Source: Hyphomicrobiales bacterium (GTDB lineage Bacteria > Pseudomonadota > Alphaproteobacteria > Rhizobiales > Aestuariivirgaceae). From it: a stretch of 64,000 nucleotides of DNA. The stretch spans positions 46,364 to 110,363 of the forward strand of contig JANYLQ010000001.1 in assembly GCA_025363755.1 (NCBI GenBank). The letters run 5' to 3'. The notes beneath the pieces are model-generated. The model was not told the origin of the DNA and ran no database searches. It saw nothing but the letters and a program-made list of their open reading frames with translations. This document shows, one piece after another, positions 18,328 through 28,182 of the stretch; positions within the stretch are counted from its first letter, which is position 1; each line of letters starts with the position of its first letter. A program made the position numbers and the translations under genes.

Positions 18328-19362
18328 TTGACCGTCCTCCGCGAAGATGGCTTTGAACAATTTCTAAAACGCCAAGTTGGGTCGATGAACGGCGTACTTA
18401 TTCACGGTTCTGATAGCGCCGCTGTAGCCAGTTTTGGACGTCACGTCGTGAGAGCAATAGTTGGCGCTGGTGGTGAGGCAGAGCGTTATGACGCAAGTAT
18501 TCTCAAAGAAGGCGCTGGACGTATCCATGACGAGTTTTATTCATTGTCACTGCTGGGCGACCGGAGAGTTCTTTGGATTGACGACGTTGGCGATGCGAAT
18601 TTAAAGATACTAATTGACATTATAACATCGACTCAGTCTGCAAATTTTGTTTTTCTCAGTTCTGACACTTTGTCCAAAACTTCAAAACTGAGAACGGCGT
18701 GCGAGGAAGCCCCGAAGTTTGGAGCGCTGGCGTTATATGAAGAGGGAATCGAGGCAGTTCGCACTCGTCTCGAAACTCTGATTTCAAGGGCGGGCTTGAA
18801 ATGGGACGGTGGGGCAGAGGAATTGTTCTTGGAAATTGTAGGAACTGATCGCAGTGTGGTGACCCAAGAATGCGAAAAGCTTACACTCTATTGTTTGGGT
18901 CAAAAGATGATTACCAGCGCTGATGTATTGGCCGTCTGCGGTGACACGGCATCGTCAAACTCCGATAGCTTGATCGATTCAATGTTGATCGGTGATCTTG
19001 AATCTGTTGACCGGATGCTCGGGAATTTGGATGGCGACACGGGTGGGCAACGGATGATCCTGAGTTCTGCCATTTCGCATTTGGTAAGGCTTCAAGAATT
19101 ACGCAGCATCATGGACGGAGGCGCTAACGTCGACGCAGCTGTTCGTGGCGCCCGGCCCCCAATTTTCTTTAAAAGACAATCAGCTGTCGTTTCACAACTT
19201 CGTAAGTTTGAAGGGGGGGAACTCATGTCAATGCAACAGTCTTTGGCAGCGGCAACATTTCAAATGCGAAAAAATGCGGATCTTGGCGATGCAATAACCA
19301 GCCGTGCCCTTCTGTCATTGGCGCGGCTTGCACGTTCTAAATCAACCGACTTTCGCAGTTAG
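18328..19362 (+). CDS. holA: DNA polymerase III delta subunit
   Basis: Clamp-loader subunit that opens the beta ring. 344 residues with the AAA-like fold lacking a functional P-loop, as expected: the GVLIHGSDS strand is followed by FYSLSLLGDRRVLWIDD and a C-terminal helical collar. Starts at TTG 18328. The 3' end overlaps the convergent parB by 21 bp. Confidence 0.93.
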   Translation: MTVLREDGFEQFLKRQVGSMNGVLIHGSDSAAVASFGRHVVRAIVGAGGEAERYDASILKEGAGRIHDEFYSLSLLGDRRVLWIDDVGDANLKILIDIITSTQSANFVFLSSDTLSKTSKLRTACEEAPKFGALALYEEGIEAVRTRLETLISRAGLKWDGGAEELFLEIVGTDRSVVTQECEKLTLYCLGQKMITSADVLAVCGDTASSNSDSLIDSMLIGDLESVDRMLGNLDGDTGGQRMILSSAISHLVRLQELRSIMDGGANVDAAVRGARPPIFFKRQSAVVSQLRKFEGGELMSMQQSLAAATFQMRKNADLGDAITSRALLSLARLARSKSTDFRS

Positions 19363-20211
19363 TTTACGGATCACATCATCAAGCTGATCGAGTGATTTGT
19401 AACTGATCAACACCGATCCTCCGCCAGCGCCCCTGTGCTTAATTGAGGTGCTGAGACCAAGCACTTCTGTTAACGTTTTTTCAAGCGCACGCGTATCAGC
19501 ATCTTTTTCTGAAGCGTAAGACTTGATCTCTGGCGCTACTGAATTTTTTCGCGCGAGTTCTTCTGCTTCACGCACAGTCAGACCAAGTTTTATAATTTGA
19601 TCGGCCATTTCGGTAGGATATTCAGTGGCAACGAGTGATCGCGCATGACCAGCAGTTAACTTTCCATTTTCAATTTGCTGTTGAATCGCTTCAGGCAAAC
19701 TCAGCAACCGCATCGTGTTAGCAATATGACTGCGGCTCTTGCCGATTGAGTCTGCAAGTTGTTGCTGTGTGTAATTATATTGATCCATCAGCTGACGATA
19801 AGCCCGCGCCTCCTCTAAGGCATTGAGGTCACTACGCTGAATGTTTTCGATGAGTGCGATTTCAAGTGTTTCGCGGTCATCCAGTTCACGAATGAGAACT
19901 GGCAACTCATGAATTCCTGCCCTTTGACTGGCGCGCCAACGGCGCTCACCTGCAACAATTTCAAAAGACCCATCGGCACGCGGACGCACAACAAGCGGCT
20001 GGAGCAACCCCTTATCCTTCAGAGATTTAGCCAGACTTTCCAAATCTTCTTCAGCGAAATGCTTGCGAGGGTTATTGGGGTTAGGATGAAGCAGCTCAAC
20101 GGGCACATGCCGCAAGCTGCGTGCATCTTGCACAATTGCCTCTTCGGATGTGTCGTCACCGATCAAAGCAGCAAGGCCGCGTCCAAGTCTACGTTTTTGA
20201 ACCTGAGTCAT
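19342..20211 (-). CDS. parB: Chromosome partitioning protein ParB
   Basis: CTP-dependent sliding clamp loaded at parS. 289 residues: N-terminal ParA-contact segment KRRLGRGLAALIGDD, the CTP-binding box GERRWRA (88-94) and ENIQRSDLN, a helix-turn-helix near QQLADSIGKSRSHIANTMRLL, and a C-terminal dimerisation part. Lies 52 bp after parA in the same transcript. A parS site is 3.4 kb away at 23627. Confidence 0.98.
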   Translation of the reverse strand: MTQVQKRRLGRGLAALIGDDTSEEAIVQDARSLRHVPVELLHPNPNNPRKHFAEEDLESLAKSLKDKGLLQPLVVRPRADGSFEIVAGERRWRASQRAGIHELPVLIRELDDRETLEIALIENIQRSDLNALEEARAYRQLMDQYNYTQQQLADSIGKSRSHIANTMRLLSLPEAIQQQIENGKLTAGHARSLVATEYPTEMADQIIKLGLTVREAEELARKNSVAPEIKSYASEKDADTRALEKTLTEVLGLSTSIKHRGAGGGSVLISYKSLDQLDDVIRKLTAKVG

Positions 20212-20263
20212 GATTATTATCCTGTATTTGTCCTTGGCTCAGATTGTTTCTGTACCGAATCGA

Positions 20264-21076
20264 TTATGCCGCACGTAATTCTCGTTCTCTTTTAATCACT
20301 TCCGACGCAAGCTTAATGTAGGCCTGAGACCCTACGCAGGTATGATCATAAAGTAGAACTGGCTTACCATAAGATGGCGCTTCTGAAATACGAACATTGC
20401 GCGGAATGACCGTTTGGTAGACTTTGTCCCCAAGAACCTCGCGCACGTCAGCAGCAACTTGGTCAGAAAGACTATTGCGCTTATCAAACATGGTGAGCAC
20501 TACACCCTGGATGATCAGGCGAGGATTGAGAGTGGTACGAACCCGTTCCACTGTTTTGAGAAGTTGGCTCAAGCCTTCCAGCGCAAAGAACTCACATTGC
20601 AAAGGAACGAGAATAGCATCCGCGGCTGTCAACGAGTTGATAGTCAAGAGGTTCAATGATGGCGGGCAGTCAATCAGAATGTAAGTATAGTTCCGGTGAG
20701 CGAGTTGCCGCATCCGCCCAATTGCATCTGCAAGACGGTGTGTCTTGCGATCAAGATCAGAAAGTTCAATTTCAGCACCCAACAAATCAATTGTTGCAGG
20801 GACGCAATGAAGCCTTGGTATGGCCGATTCGATGATCACATGATCAAGCTGCGCTTCGCCAATCAACACATGGTAGGATGATTTCTGGTTTTGCCGTCTG
20901 GCTATTCCAAGCCCCGTACTGGCATTACCCTGTGGGTCAAGGTCAATGACCAATACAGATTCGCCAACTGCAGCAAGTGCCGTTCCCAGATTGATTGCAG
21001 TCGTGGTTTTCCCCACGCCGCCTTTTTGGTTGGCAACAGCGAGAATACGAGGTGTTTTGGCTTCGGTGCTAAACAT
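20264..21076 (-). CDS. parA: Chromosome partitioning ATPase ParA
   Basis: Deviant Walker ATPase that forms the DNA-bound gradient moving ParB-parS. 270 residues, with KGGVGKTT at 18-25 including the signature lysine, the Walker A' block VLVIDLDPQGN, and ILIDCPPSL as Walker B. Overlaps the rsmG end by 8 bp. Confidence 0.98.
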   Translation of the reverse strand: MFSTEAKTPRILAVANQKGGVGKTTTAINLGTALAAVGESVLVIDLDPQGNASTGLGIARRQNQKSSYHVLIGEAQLDHVIIESAIPRLHCVPATIDLLGAEIELSDLDRKTHRLADAIGRMRQLAHRNYTYILIDCPPSLNLLTINSLTAADAILVPLQCEFFALEGLSQLLKTVERVRTTLNPRLIIQGVVLTMFDKRNSLSDQVAADVREVLGDKVYQTVIPRNVRISEAPSYGKPVLLYDHTCVGSQAYIKLASEVIKRERELRAA

Positions 21077-21692
21077 GGGCGATCTCCTTGATCTCCAGAA
21101 TAACAGAGTGCGAATCGGTTACACTTGGATGCGTATTATACGCTATATTCCATGATTTAGCAGCTTCGTTGAGTTCATTCTGGTATTCTTGACCCTTGTG
21201 GAAAAGTGCTTTTGCTCCGTCGCGCATAAAGGGCTCAGCAAGGCTAAGCAGTAAAGGTAGAGGTGCGAAGGCGCGCGCCGTAACAAGTTGCACGTTCGGC
21301 ATTTCAGGCGGCGCCTGCTTGGGTTCCAGTCTTTGCCGATGTACGCTCCCTTTGATTTTCATATGCCTTAAGGCTTCCTGAAGGAACGCCGTTTTTTTTG
21401 TGTTCGACTCATAGAAATGAACTTCAGCATCTTGCGTGGCCGCCAAGACTAATCCGGGAAAGCCACCGCCAGAGCCAAGATCGGCTATAGCTTTTGTGTT
21501 TTTTGGTATCAAAGGCAAGATTTGCAAACTATCGACGATATGTCTGTTCCATAAATCCGGAATGGTCGCAGGTGAGATCAGATTGATATGGGCCTGCCAA
21601 GTAAGAAGCAACTTCTCAAGAATGATCAGACGCTCCACTGATTCACGTGAAACACCAAATTTTTCAACCTCAGCAAAACTAGGTGTTGTCAT
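21069..21692 (-). CDS. rsmG: 16S rRNA (guanine-527-N7) methyltransferase
   Basis: SAM-dependent methylation of G527 in 16S rRNA. 207 residues with the SAM-binding ADLGSGGGFPGL motif and the upstream block LISPATIPDLWNRHIVDS, diagnostic of RsmG/GidB. It starts one base after the mnmG stop and overlaps parA at its end. Confidence 0.97.
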   Translation of the reverse strand: MTTPSFAEVEKFGVSRESVERLIILEKLLLTWQAHINLISPATIPDLWNRHIVDSLQILPLIPKNTKAIADLGSGGGFPGLVLAATQDAEVHFYESNTKKTAFLQEALRHMKIKGSVHRQRLEPKQAPPEMPNVQLVTARAFAPLPLLLSLAEPFMRDGAKALFHKGQEYQNELNEAAKSWNIAYNTHPSVTDSHSVILEIKEIAHV

Positions 21693-21693
21693 T

Positions 21694-23559
21694 TCAGGCA
21701 GCGTTGCGTGACTTGGGCCGCTTGATATGGCCTAACAAGCAAGCAAGACCCGCTGGGGTCATACCATCGATACGCTCGGCCTGACCCAATGTTTCTGGCC
21801 TTATGCGGGCCAACTTTTGGCGTAGTTCCATTGAGAGACTGGGTAGGGCAGAATAATCCAAATCGGGAGGAATTCGGTACTCTTCCTCACGGCGTAAGTT
21901 TTCGATCTCGCTGTTCTGACGATCCATATACCCTGAATAAAGCGCATCAGCCTCCAGAGCCTCTTTGGCAAAATGCGGCAAAGCTGCAAACTCTGGCCAA
22001 ATGCGCTCTACTGCTTCCACTCCCACATCGGGCATCGAAATAAAATCAATCGCTGTCCGGGTCTTCCCATCCTGATTAACCCGCAACCCAAGCTTCGCAG
22101 CCGCGGATGATGTGAGACTTAGCGTTTTCGACAATGCCCGCGCCTCGTCTAATGCTCTCAGTTTTGTGAAATAGGCATTTTGACGCGTCGTGCCAACCAA
22201 CCCTAATTCAACGCCACGCTGAGTGAGCCTTTGATCAGCATTATCGGCGCGAAGAGTCAGGCGGTATTCGGCCCGCGACGTAAACATTCTATAGGGCTCT
22301 GAAACACCTTTCATCACCAGATCATCCACCATCACACCCAGATAGCCATCGGCACGCCCAAATACAGCCGGTGTCTGCCCGCCAACCGCGCGAGCCGCAT
22401 TGAGGCCCGCAATCAATCCTTGGGCTGCAGCTTCCTCATAACCTGTGGTGCCATTGATTTGACCAGCCAGATAAAGCCCAGGCAGCTTCTTAATCTCCAG
22501 AGTATGTTTCAACTCACGTGGATCGACATAGTCATACTCGATGGCATAACCAGGCCTTATAATACGTACATGTTCAAGGCCCGGCATTGAGTGAATAAAG
22601 TTAGCCTGCACATCTTCCGGCAGGGACGTCGAAATCCCATTTGGATAAACCGTATCGTCATCTAGTCCCTCAGGCTCAAGGAACACTTGGTGCGCTTGTT
22701 TTTCCTTAAAGCGGTAAATCTTGTCTTCAATTGAAGGGCAATAACGAGGGCCAGTTCCGGTGATCTGTCCCGAATAAAGTGGCGACCGTGAAATATTGTC
22801 AGCGATGATCTGATGGGTGGCCTGAGTCGTGGTCGTCATAAAACAGGAAATTTGCGGTGTTATAATTCTGTCAGTTAAAAAAGAGAATGGAACTGGGGGT
22901 TCGTCACCTTTCTGTTCCTCGAGTATTTTCCAGTTGATTGTTTTGCCGTCGAGGCGCGCAGGCGTTCCCGTCTTTAAACGACCAAGCGCCAATCCCACTT
23001 TTGTCATCTGTTCGGATAACCCGCGAGCAGGTGCTTCACCAACCCGGCCTGCGGGAATTTTCTGCTCGCCAATATGAATGAGACCGTTCAGGAAGGTGCC
23101 AGTGGTCAGGACAACTGCACCGCTTCGGAACTCGCGACCATCTTCCGTCGAAACACCCACCACATGATCATTCTCGATGATCAGCCCAAAAACTGCGCCT
23201 TCAATGATGTCGAGATTAGTTTGTTCCGTTAGCGCTTTTTGCATCGCTTGCCGGTAAAGTTTTCGGTCTGCTTGAGCACGTGGCCCACGAACCGCTGGGC
23301 CTTTGGACCTGTTAAGCAACCGAAACTGAATTCCGGCCGCATCAGCCACTTTACCCATTACGCCGTCTAGTGCATCAATTTCGCGAACCAGATGTCCCTT
23401 GCCCAATCCACCAATGGCAGGATTGCAAGACATTTCTCCGATCGTATGGGCTTTGTGTGTGAGCAAAACGGTGCGCGCGCCAACACGCGCCGAAGCCGCC
23501 GCTGCTTCGCAGCCAGCATGACCTCCACCAACTACGATTACGTCAAACGCGTTATACAT
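21694..23559 (-). CDS. mnmG: tRNA uridine-34 carboxymethylaminomethyl modification enzyme MnmG
   Basis: FAD protein that, with MnmE, installs cmnm5 on U34 of certain tRNAs. 621 residues. The Rossmann motif [10 protein letters not shown] starts the protein; CNPAIGG and the C-terminal GMTPA helical tail are family marks. Separated from mnmE by 83 bp that hold parS. Confidence 0.98.
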   Translation of the reverse strand: MYNAFDVIVVGGGHAGCEAAAASARVGARTVLLTHKAHTIGEMSCNPAIGGLGKGHLVREIDALDGVMGKVADAAGIQFRLLNRSKGPAVRGPRAQADRKLYRQAMQKALTEQTNLDIIEGAVFGLIIENDHVVGVSTEDGREFRSGAVVLTTGTFLNGLIHIGEQKIPAGRVGEAPARGLSEQMTKVGLALGRLKTGTPARLDGKTINWKILEEQKGDEPPVPFSFLTDRIITPQISCFMTTTTQATHQIIADNISRSPLYSGQITGTGPRYCPSIEDKIYRFKEKQAHQVFLEPEGLDDDTVYPNGISTSLPEDVQANFIHSMPGLEHVRIIRPGYAIEYDYVDPRELKHTLEIKKLPGLYLAGQINGTTGYEEAAAQGLIAGLNAARAVGGQTPAVFGRADGYLGVMVDDLVMKGVSEPYRMFTSRAEYRLTLRADNADQRLTQRGVELGLVGTTRQNAYFTKLRALDEARALSKTLSLTSSAAAKLGLRVNQDGKTRTAIDFISMPDVGVEAVERIWPEFAALPHFAKEALEADALYSGYMDRQNSEIENLRREEEYRIPPDLDYSALPSLSMELRQKLARIRPETLGQAERIDGMTPAGLACLLGHIKRPKSRNAA

Positions 23560-23626
23560 TTTTCAAACTCGGACTAAATGCTGTGTGCCTATTAGTCCGT
23601 TCACGGAGCAAGGTCAAAGAAGAATG

Positions 23627-23642
23627 AGTTTCACGTGAAACA
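23627..23642. promoter_or_regulatory. parS centromere site
   Basis: AGTTTCACGTGAAACA matches the bacterial parS consensus TGTTTCACGTGAAACA at 15 of 16 bases, with a perfect 14-bp palindrome core. It lies between mnmG and mnmE, about 4.5 kb from the DnaA box of the proposed origin. Confidence 0.95.
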
Positions 23643-24971
23643 TCATTTACCAATGCAAAATTCAGAAAAGATGCGACCAAGCAAATCCTCAACATCAATG
23701 CGCCCTGTAATAGAACTCATAATGCGACACGCATCACGCAGCTCTTCTGCCAGAACTTCAACAGGAAGATCCGGATGATCAAGAACATCGTTAAGCTTCC
23801 GAATCGTTTTTTTAACAGCTACAACATGACGATCACGAACAACAACAGCATCTTGAGTTAATGCTGAACGCTCCGAAATCAAGTGAGTTAGTCTTTTGCT
23901 AAGTAGGTCCAGTGCAGACCCGGTCTTAAGTGAAATAGACAAGGATGATTCGTTTCGGTTTAGAATCGAATCTTCATCGATCAGATCTGACTTGTTTACG
24001 ACCAAGAGATCGGGAACTCTTGCTGGCCCTACTTCACTGCTTACGTCAGGTGAGGTAAGCCAAAGCAAAATGTCAGCGTCGCGAATTTCGGCTTCAGCGC
24101 GTGCCATACCGATCTTCTCAATTTCATCCGTTGAGTTAATTCGAAGCCCTGCCGTATCGGCTAACACCAGACGCACACCTTCAAACTCAACGACTGCCTC
24201 AACCACATCCCGGGTCGTCCCTGCCTGATCAGAAACAATCGCCGCATTGCGTTGAGCCAACCAATTAAGCAGTGACGACTTCCCAACATTGGGGGGGCCA
24301 GCAATCACCAACCGCAAACCGTCACGCACCGCATTAGCTCGTGAGGATTGCAAAAGTGCCGCTTCAAGTTCTACACGTAATTTTCGAACGGCAGGTATCA
24401 TTTGAGTGATAGCAGAGGCAACCACATCTGGCTCTTCCACAAAATCAATAGCCGCATCAATTAAAGCAAGCACATTAATCAAATCCCCGCGCCATTTCTC
24501 GTAAACTGAACTGGCCTCACCCAAAAATTGCCGCATCGCGAGACGATGTTGCGATTCAGTGTTGGCTGAAAGCAGATCAGCCAAACCTTCGACCTCAACT
24601 AAGTCCAGAACACCATTATCAAAAGCCCGACGCGTAAAGGCACCGGCCTCTGCAGGATCGACACCATCAATGTCGGATAGTTCAGAAAACACCTTTGAAA
24701 CAACCGCCGGGCTGCCATGCAAATGAAATTCGGCAACATCTTCACCCGTCGCGGTGGCTGGCCCAGGAAACCAAAACACCAATGCCTGATCAATTATGCC
24801 TTGGTCTATGAATGAAACCAATCGGCGAAGCACAGCGCGGCGGGGAAGCGGCAATACCCCCGCTAAGCGTATGAGCGTTTCAGATGCTTTCGGACCCGAA
24901 ACACGGATAACAGCAATACCGGCCCTACCGAGACCAGAAGATAGCGCATAAATGGTTCTTTTGTCGTTCAT
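23643..24971 (-). CDS. mnmE: tRNA modification GTPase MnmE
   Basis: Partner of MnmG, acting by a dimerising GTPase cycle. 442 residues: N-terminal folate-binding domain, helical domain, and inserted G domain with GPPNVGKSS, switch DQAGTTRD, DTAGLR and NKSD. The invariant C-terminal CIGK is intact. The mnmE-mnmG pair is contiguous. Confidence 0.98.
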   Translation of the reverse strand: MNDKRTIYALSSGLGRAGIAVIRVSGPKASETLIRLAGVLPLPRRAVLRRLVSFIDQGIIDQALVFWFPGPATATGEDVAEFHLHGSPAVVSKVFSELSDIDGVDPAEAGAFTRRAFDNGVLDLVEVEGLADLLSANTESQHRLAMRQFLGEASSVYEKWRGDLINVLALIDAAIDFVEEPDVVASAITQMIPAVRKLRVELEAALLQSSRANAVRDGLRLVIAGPPNVGKSSLLNWLAQRNAAIVSDQAGTTRDVVEAVVEFEGVRLVLADTAGLRINSTDEIEKIGMARAEAEIRDADILLWLTSPDVSSEVGPARVPDLLVVNKSDLIDEDSILNRNESSLSISLKTGSALDLLSKRLTHLISERSALTQDAVVVRDRHVVAVKKTIRKLNDVLDHPDLPVEVLAEELRDACRIMSSITGRIDVEDLLGRIFSEFCIGK

Positions 24972-25014
24972 TTCGGATTCGAATCGATACCAATTTCGAC
25001 CCAGAAAAACAGTG

Positions 25015-26298
25015 TTACGCGTTCATGGAATCAAAGAAATCACTGTTACCTTTGGTCTGACGCAATTTATCGAGCAGGAACTCAATTGAATCAACAGTAC
25101 CCATCGGATTTAAAATCCGGCGCAACACATAGGTCTTCTTTAGAACCTCAGCCTTTACCAACAATTCTTCCTTACGCGTGCCAGAACGCAGAATATCAAT
25201 TGACGGGAACACACGCTTGTCAGCAACCTTTCGGTCCAAGATAATTTCGGAGTTACCCGTACCTTTAAACTCTTCGAAAATAACCTCATCCATGCGGCTA
25301 CCGGTATCAACCAAAGCTGTCGCAATAATTGTAAGTGAACCACCCTGTTCAATATTTCGAGCAGCACCAAAAAATCGCTTTGGTCTTTGCAAGGCGTTGG
25401 CATCAACACCACCAGTCAAAACCTTGCCAGAGGACGGGACGACCGTGTTGTAAGCGCGGCCTAACCGTGTAATTGAATCAAGCAAGATCACCACGTCACG
25501 GCCATGCTCAACCAGACGCTTGGCCTTCTCAATAACCATCTCAGCCACTTGAACGTGACGCGTCGCAGGTTCGTCGAAAGTCGAACTAATAACTTCGCCT
25601 TTCACTGACCGCTGCATATCAGTAACTTCCTCAGGCCGCTCGTCGATCAACAACACGATCAAATAGCATTCCGGATGATTGGTTGTAATCGAATGCGCAA
25701 TATTCTGCAGGAGAACAGTTTTACCCGTTCGTGGCGGCGCCACGATCAAACCGCGCTGCCCCTTACCAATTGGAGCCACGATATCAATTACCCGTGCCGA
25801 GAAATCCTTACGTGTCGGATCATTAATTTCCATCTCCAAACGCTGGTCTGGGTAAAGCGGCGTCAAATTGTCGAAATTGATTTTATGTTTAGCTTTATCG
25901 GGATCTTCAAAATTTACCGTACTAGCTTTGACTAGAGCAAAATAGCGCTCACCATCTTTCGGTCCGCGAATAGGACCCTCGACGGTATCGCCAGTGCGCA
26001 AAGCAAATTTTCGTATTTGGCTTGGGCTAATATAGATATCATTCGGTCCAGCTAGATAATTGGCATCTGCCGAACGCAAAAAACCAAATCCATCTTGCAA
26101 AACTTCGATGACACCCTCACCGATAATCTCAACATTCCGAGCGGCAAGATTTTTCAAAATCGCAAACATAAGCTCTTGTTTGCGCAGCGCCGAAGCAGTT
26201 TCCACCTCAAGCTCTTCAGCGAGGCTCAAAAGTTCAGCAGCATTTTTACGTTTTAGTTCGGAGAGCTTAATCTCCTTGAGATCGACAAGATCAGTCAT
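25015..26298 (-). CDS. rho: Transcription termination factor Rho
   Basis: Hexameric RNA helicase for factor-dependent termination. 427 residues from the ATG at 26298; a frame open to 26364 adds a 22-residue hydrophobic leader unlike the family. N-terminal domain with [22 protein letters not shown]-binding cold-shock-like domain with GFGFLRS, and a motor domain with APPRTGKT and [11 protein letters not shown]-loop and R-loop segments are present. Confidence 0.97.
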   Translation of the reverse strand: MTDLVDLKEIKLSELKRKNAAELLSLAEELEVETASALRKQELMFAILKNLAARNVEIIGEGVIEVLQDGFGFLRSADANYLAGPNDIYISPSQIRKFALRTGDTVEGPIRGPKDGERYFALVKASTVNFEDPDKAKHKINFDNLTPLYPDQRLEMEINDPTRKDFSARVIDIVAPIGKGQRGLIVAPPRTGKTVLLQNIAHSITTNHPECYLIVLLIDERPEEVTDMQRSVKGEVISSTFDEPATRHVQVAEMVIEKAKRLVEHGRDVVILLDSITRLGRAYNTVVPSSGKVLTGGVDANALQRPKRFFGAARNIEQGGSLTIIATALVDTGSRMDEVIFEEFKGTGNSEIILDRKVADKRVFPSIDILRSGTRKEELLVKAEVLKKTYVLRRILNPMGTVDSIEFLLDKLRQTKGNSDFFDSMNA

Positions 26299-26412
26299 AT
26301 ATCCAAGCTTTGAAAAAAGGTGGGCAAAAGCGCACCAAGTGAGCGGGAGCCAGGCCGAAACCAAGCTTGCAAAAATCTCTTTAGCAGAAACTAAATCAAG
26401 ATGAAAGTGAAT

Positions 26413-26844
26413 TTACGAATAGGGCTTAACGATCACCCAAACCACAATCCAAATCAAGAGGACAGTCGGCACTTCATTCAAAATTCTGAAAAACTTCTCG
26501 CCCCGGCCGCGCCAGCCCAAGGCAAAAAGCAACACATAGCGCTCAAGGCTAAAGTGATAAGCAATTATACCAACAACACCCACCAATTTTGCAATCAGCC
26601 ATGTATCACCCCAAGAAAACCCCGACATCGTAACCAAAACCGAACCCGCTAAAATCGTGACTATTCCGGCCGGCCGCATGATTACTTTGATCAAGCGTTC
26701 TTCCATATGTTTGAAAAGAATATCTGTACTAGACCCAACTTCCTGCCGCGTATGATAAACAAAAAGCCTTGGCAAATAAAACAAACCGGCCATCCAGGCG
26801 ACCATAGCCACCACATGCAGAGCTTTAAGCCAAAGCACCGTCAT
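26413..26844 (-). CDS. hemJ: Protoporphyrinogen IX oxidase HemJ
   Basis: Membrane enzyme of the penultimate heme step. 143 residues with four predicted membrane helices. LKALHVVAMVAWMAGLFYLPRL includes conserved His10, and a conserved Lys follows in LIAKLVG. Overlaps hemE by 4 bp, which supports the role; this type replaces HemG/HemY in alphaproteobacteria. Confidence 0.95.
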   Translation of the reverse strand: MTVLWLKALHVVAMVAWMAGLFYLPRLFVYHTRQEVGSSTDILFKHMEERLIKVIMRPAGIVTILAGSVLVTMSGFSWGDTWLIAKLVGVVGIIAYHFSLERYVLLFALGWRGRGEKFFRILNEVPTVLLIWIVVWVIVKPYS

Positions 26845-27875
26845 ACCAACTCTTCGTCATATCGCCGCACAGCAGCAACCAGTTTTTCAACCATCACCGG
26901 ATCAGTTGGCGGGGTAATACCATGGCCTAAATTAAAAATATGACGAGACAAGGGAACGCCATCCAAAACCGATTTAACGCCAGCCAGCAGCGATGCTTCA
27001 GAGCCCAAAAGAAGCTGCGGGGATAAATTACCCTGGACAGCAACTTTCTCAGTCAGTTGTCCCAACACATCACGCAATGAAACATCCTCTTCAACACCTA
27101 CCGCATTCGCAGACGTTGCCTCTGCAATTAAACCATGGCTTTTCGCTACACCTCTCGCAAATACAATAATCGGAAAACCGGGATAGGCTTGCCGAACACC
27201 GTCGATAATCTGCTTAATCGGCAAAGATACCAAACGGTCAAGTAAACCTGTAGGTAAATCACCAGCCCAACTGTCAAATATCTGCAAAGCTTCAGCGCCA
27301 GCCCTAATCTGACCCAACAAATAAACAATCGAAACTTGCACCACTCGGTCAAGCAAAACTTGAAACCAAATCGGATTTTCATGGGCAACTGCCAACGCCC
27401 GCTTTCGATCAGAACTACCGCCCTCAATCATATAGCTCGCAACAGTCCAAGGCGCACCACAAAATCCAATCAAACTCAAATGCGGAGCCAAGCCCGACCG
27501 GACCAAGCCAACAGTTTCCCAAACGCGATCAAACTGCTCAAATGAACCCTGGAAAGCCAGCCGTTCAACGTCAGGTAAATTAGCAACAGTTTGTAGAACG
27601 GGGCCTTCACCCTCTTTAAAATCTAAAGAAAGACCCATAGCATGAGGAACCACCAAAATATCTGAAAACAAAATGGCAGCATCCAAATCAAACCGTCGCA
27701 AAGGCTGCAAAGTCACTTCACAAGCCAATTCCGGGTTATAGCAAAGTTGCAAAAACGAGCCCGCCTTCTGCCTAACCAATTTATACTCGGGAAGATAACG
27801 ACCAGCCTGCCTCATAATCCAAATAGGGCGTCGTTTCGGAGTCTGATTTAAAAGAACGTTGAGTAAAGGTTTCAC
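26841..27875 (-). CDS. hemE: Uroporphyrinogen decarboxylase
   Basis: Cytosolic decarboxylation of uroporphyrinogen III to coproporphyrinogen III. PIWIMRQAGRYLPEY and the substrate-binding FSDIL segment identify it. I prefer GTG at 27875 (344 residues, normal for the family). A longer frame up to 27947 adds 24 residues without homology and runs into the origin region. hemE next to the origin is a conserved alphaproteobacterial arrangement. Confidence 0.93.
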   Translation of the reverse strand: MKPLLNVLLNQTPKRRPIWIMRQAGRYLPEYKLVRQKAGSFLQLCYNPELACEVTLQPLRRFDLDAAILFSDILVVPHAMGLSLDFKEGEGPVLQTVANLPDVERLAFQGSFEQFDRVWETVGLVRSGLAPHLSLIGFCGAPWTVASYMIEGGSSDRKRALAVAHENPIWFQVLLDRVVQVSIVYLLGQIRAGAEALQIFDSWAGDLPTGLLDRLVSLPIKQIIDGVRQAYPGFPIIVFARGVAKSHGLIAEATSANAVGVEEDVSLRDVLGQLTEKVAVQGNLSPQLLLGSEASLLAGVKSVLDGVPLSRHIFNLGHGITPPTDPVMVEKLVAAVRRYDEELV

Positions 27876-27969
27876 AGTGCTTACTACATAACAATAAAGA
27901 GGGATTCTAATTTGAGGATTCTGTTGGAACGTGGAATACGGTAACAATACAAAATGAAACCATAAAACC

Positions 27970-27984
27970 TTAACAACATGTTAA
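27970..27984. promoter_or_regulatory. CtrA box, left of oriC core
   Basis: TTAA-CAACATG-TTAA, an exact TTAA-N7-TTAA match to the CtrA consensus. At Caulobacter oriC such sites repress initiation. Confidence 0.75.
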
Positions 27985-28105
27985 TAACTCTTAGCAAGAA
28001 TAAAACAAACAAATTTAGTAAAATAAAATCATATATTTAATCAACAACCATCAAAAAGAGTGCCACAGTCCAAATCGTAATAATAACCTCTTTAGTTCGT
28101 CCAAT

Positions 28106-28114
28106 TGTGGATAA
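28106..28114 (-). promoter_or_regulatory. DnaA box
   Basis: Exact TTATCCACA on the minus strand, the high-affinity DnaA consensus. The flanking sequence CAATTGTGGATAAAC sits midway between the AT-rich stretch and the right CtrA box. Confidence 0.88.
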
Positions 28115-28167
28115 ACTCCGAACTCATCCGTGCGCAAACGGCTTTCATCCCAAGACGATACAGGTTA

Positions 28168-28182
28168 TTAACATTTGATTAA
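28168..28182. promoter_or_regulatory. CtrA box overlapping maf start
   Basis: TTAA-CATTTGA-TTAA, an exact consensus match, with a further TTAA four bases on. It covers the proposed TTG start of maf at 28175. Confidence 0.72.

Larger units (their letters stand above)
27876..28182. other. oriC: Chromosomal replication origin (oriC)
   Basis: An AT-rich interval between hemE and maf, the usual site of alphaproteobacterial oriC. It contains a perfect DnaA box (TTATCCACA on the minus strand, 28106-28114), two perfect CtrA boxes (27970-27984 and 28168-28182), two GATTC (GANTC) sites for CcrM-type methylation near 27903 and 27918, and a very AT-rich stretch at about 27985-28050 as a likely unwinding region. 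Genes on both sides point away from it. Only one exact DnaA box is visible; others must be degenerate. Confidence 0.9.

Noticed and set aside
26299..26364. N-terminal extension of Rho
   Set aside because: 22 extra residues are hydrophobic and unlike Rho; the ATG at 26298 gives the usual opening.
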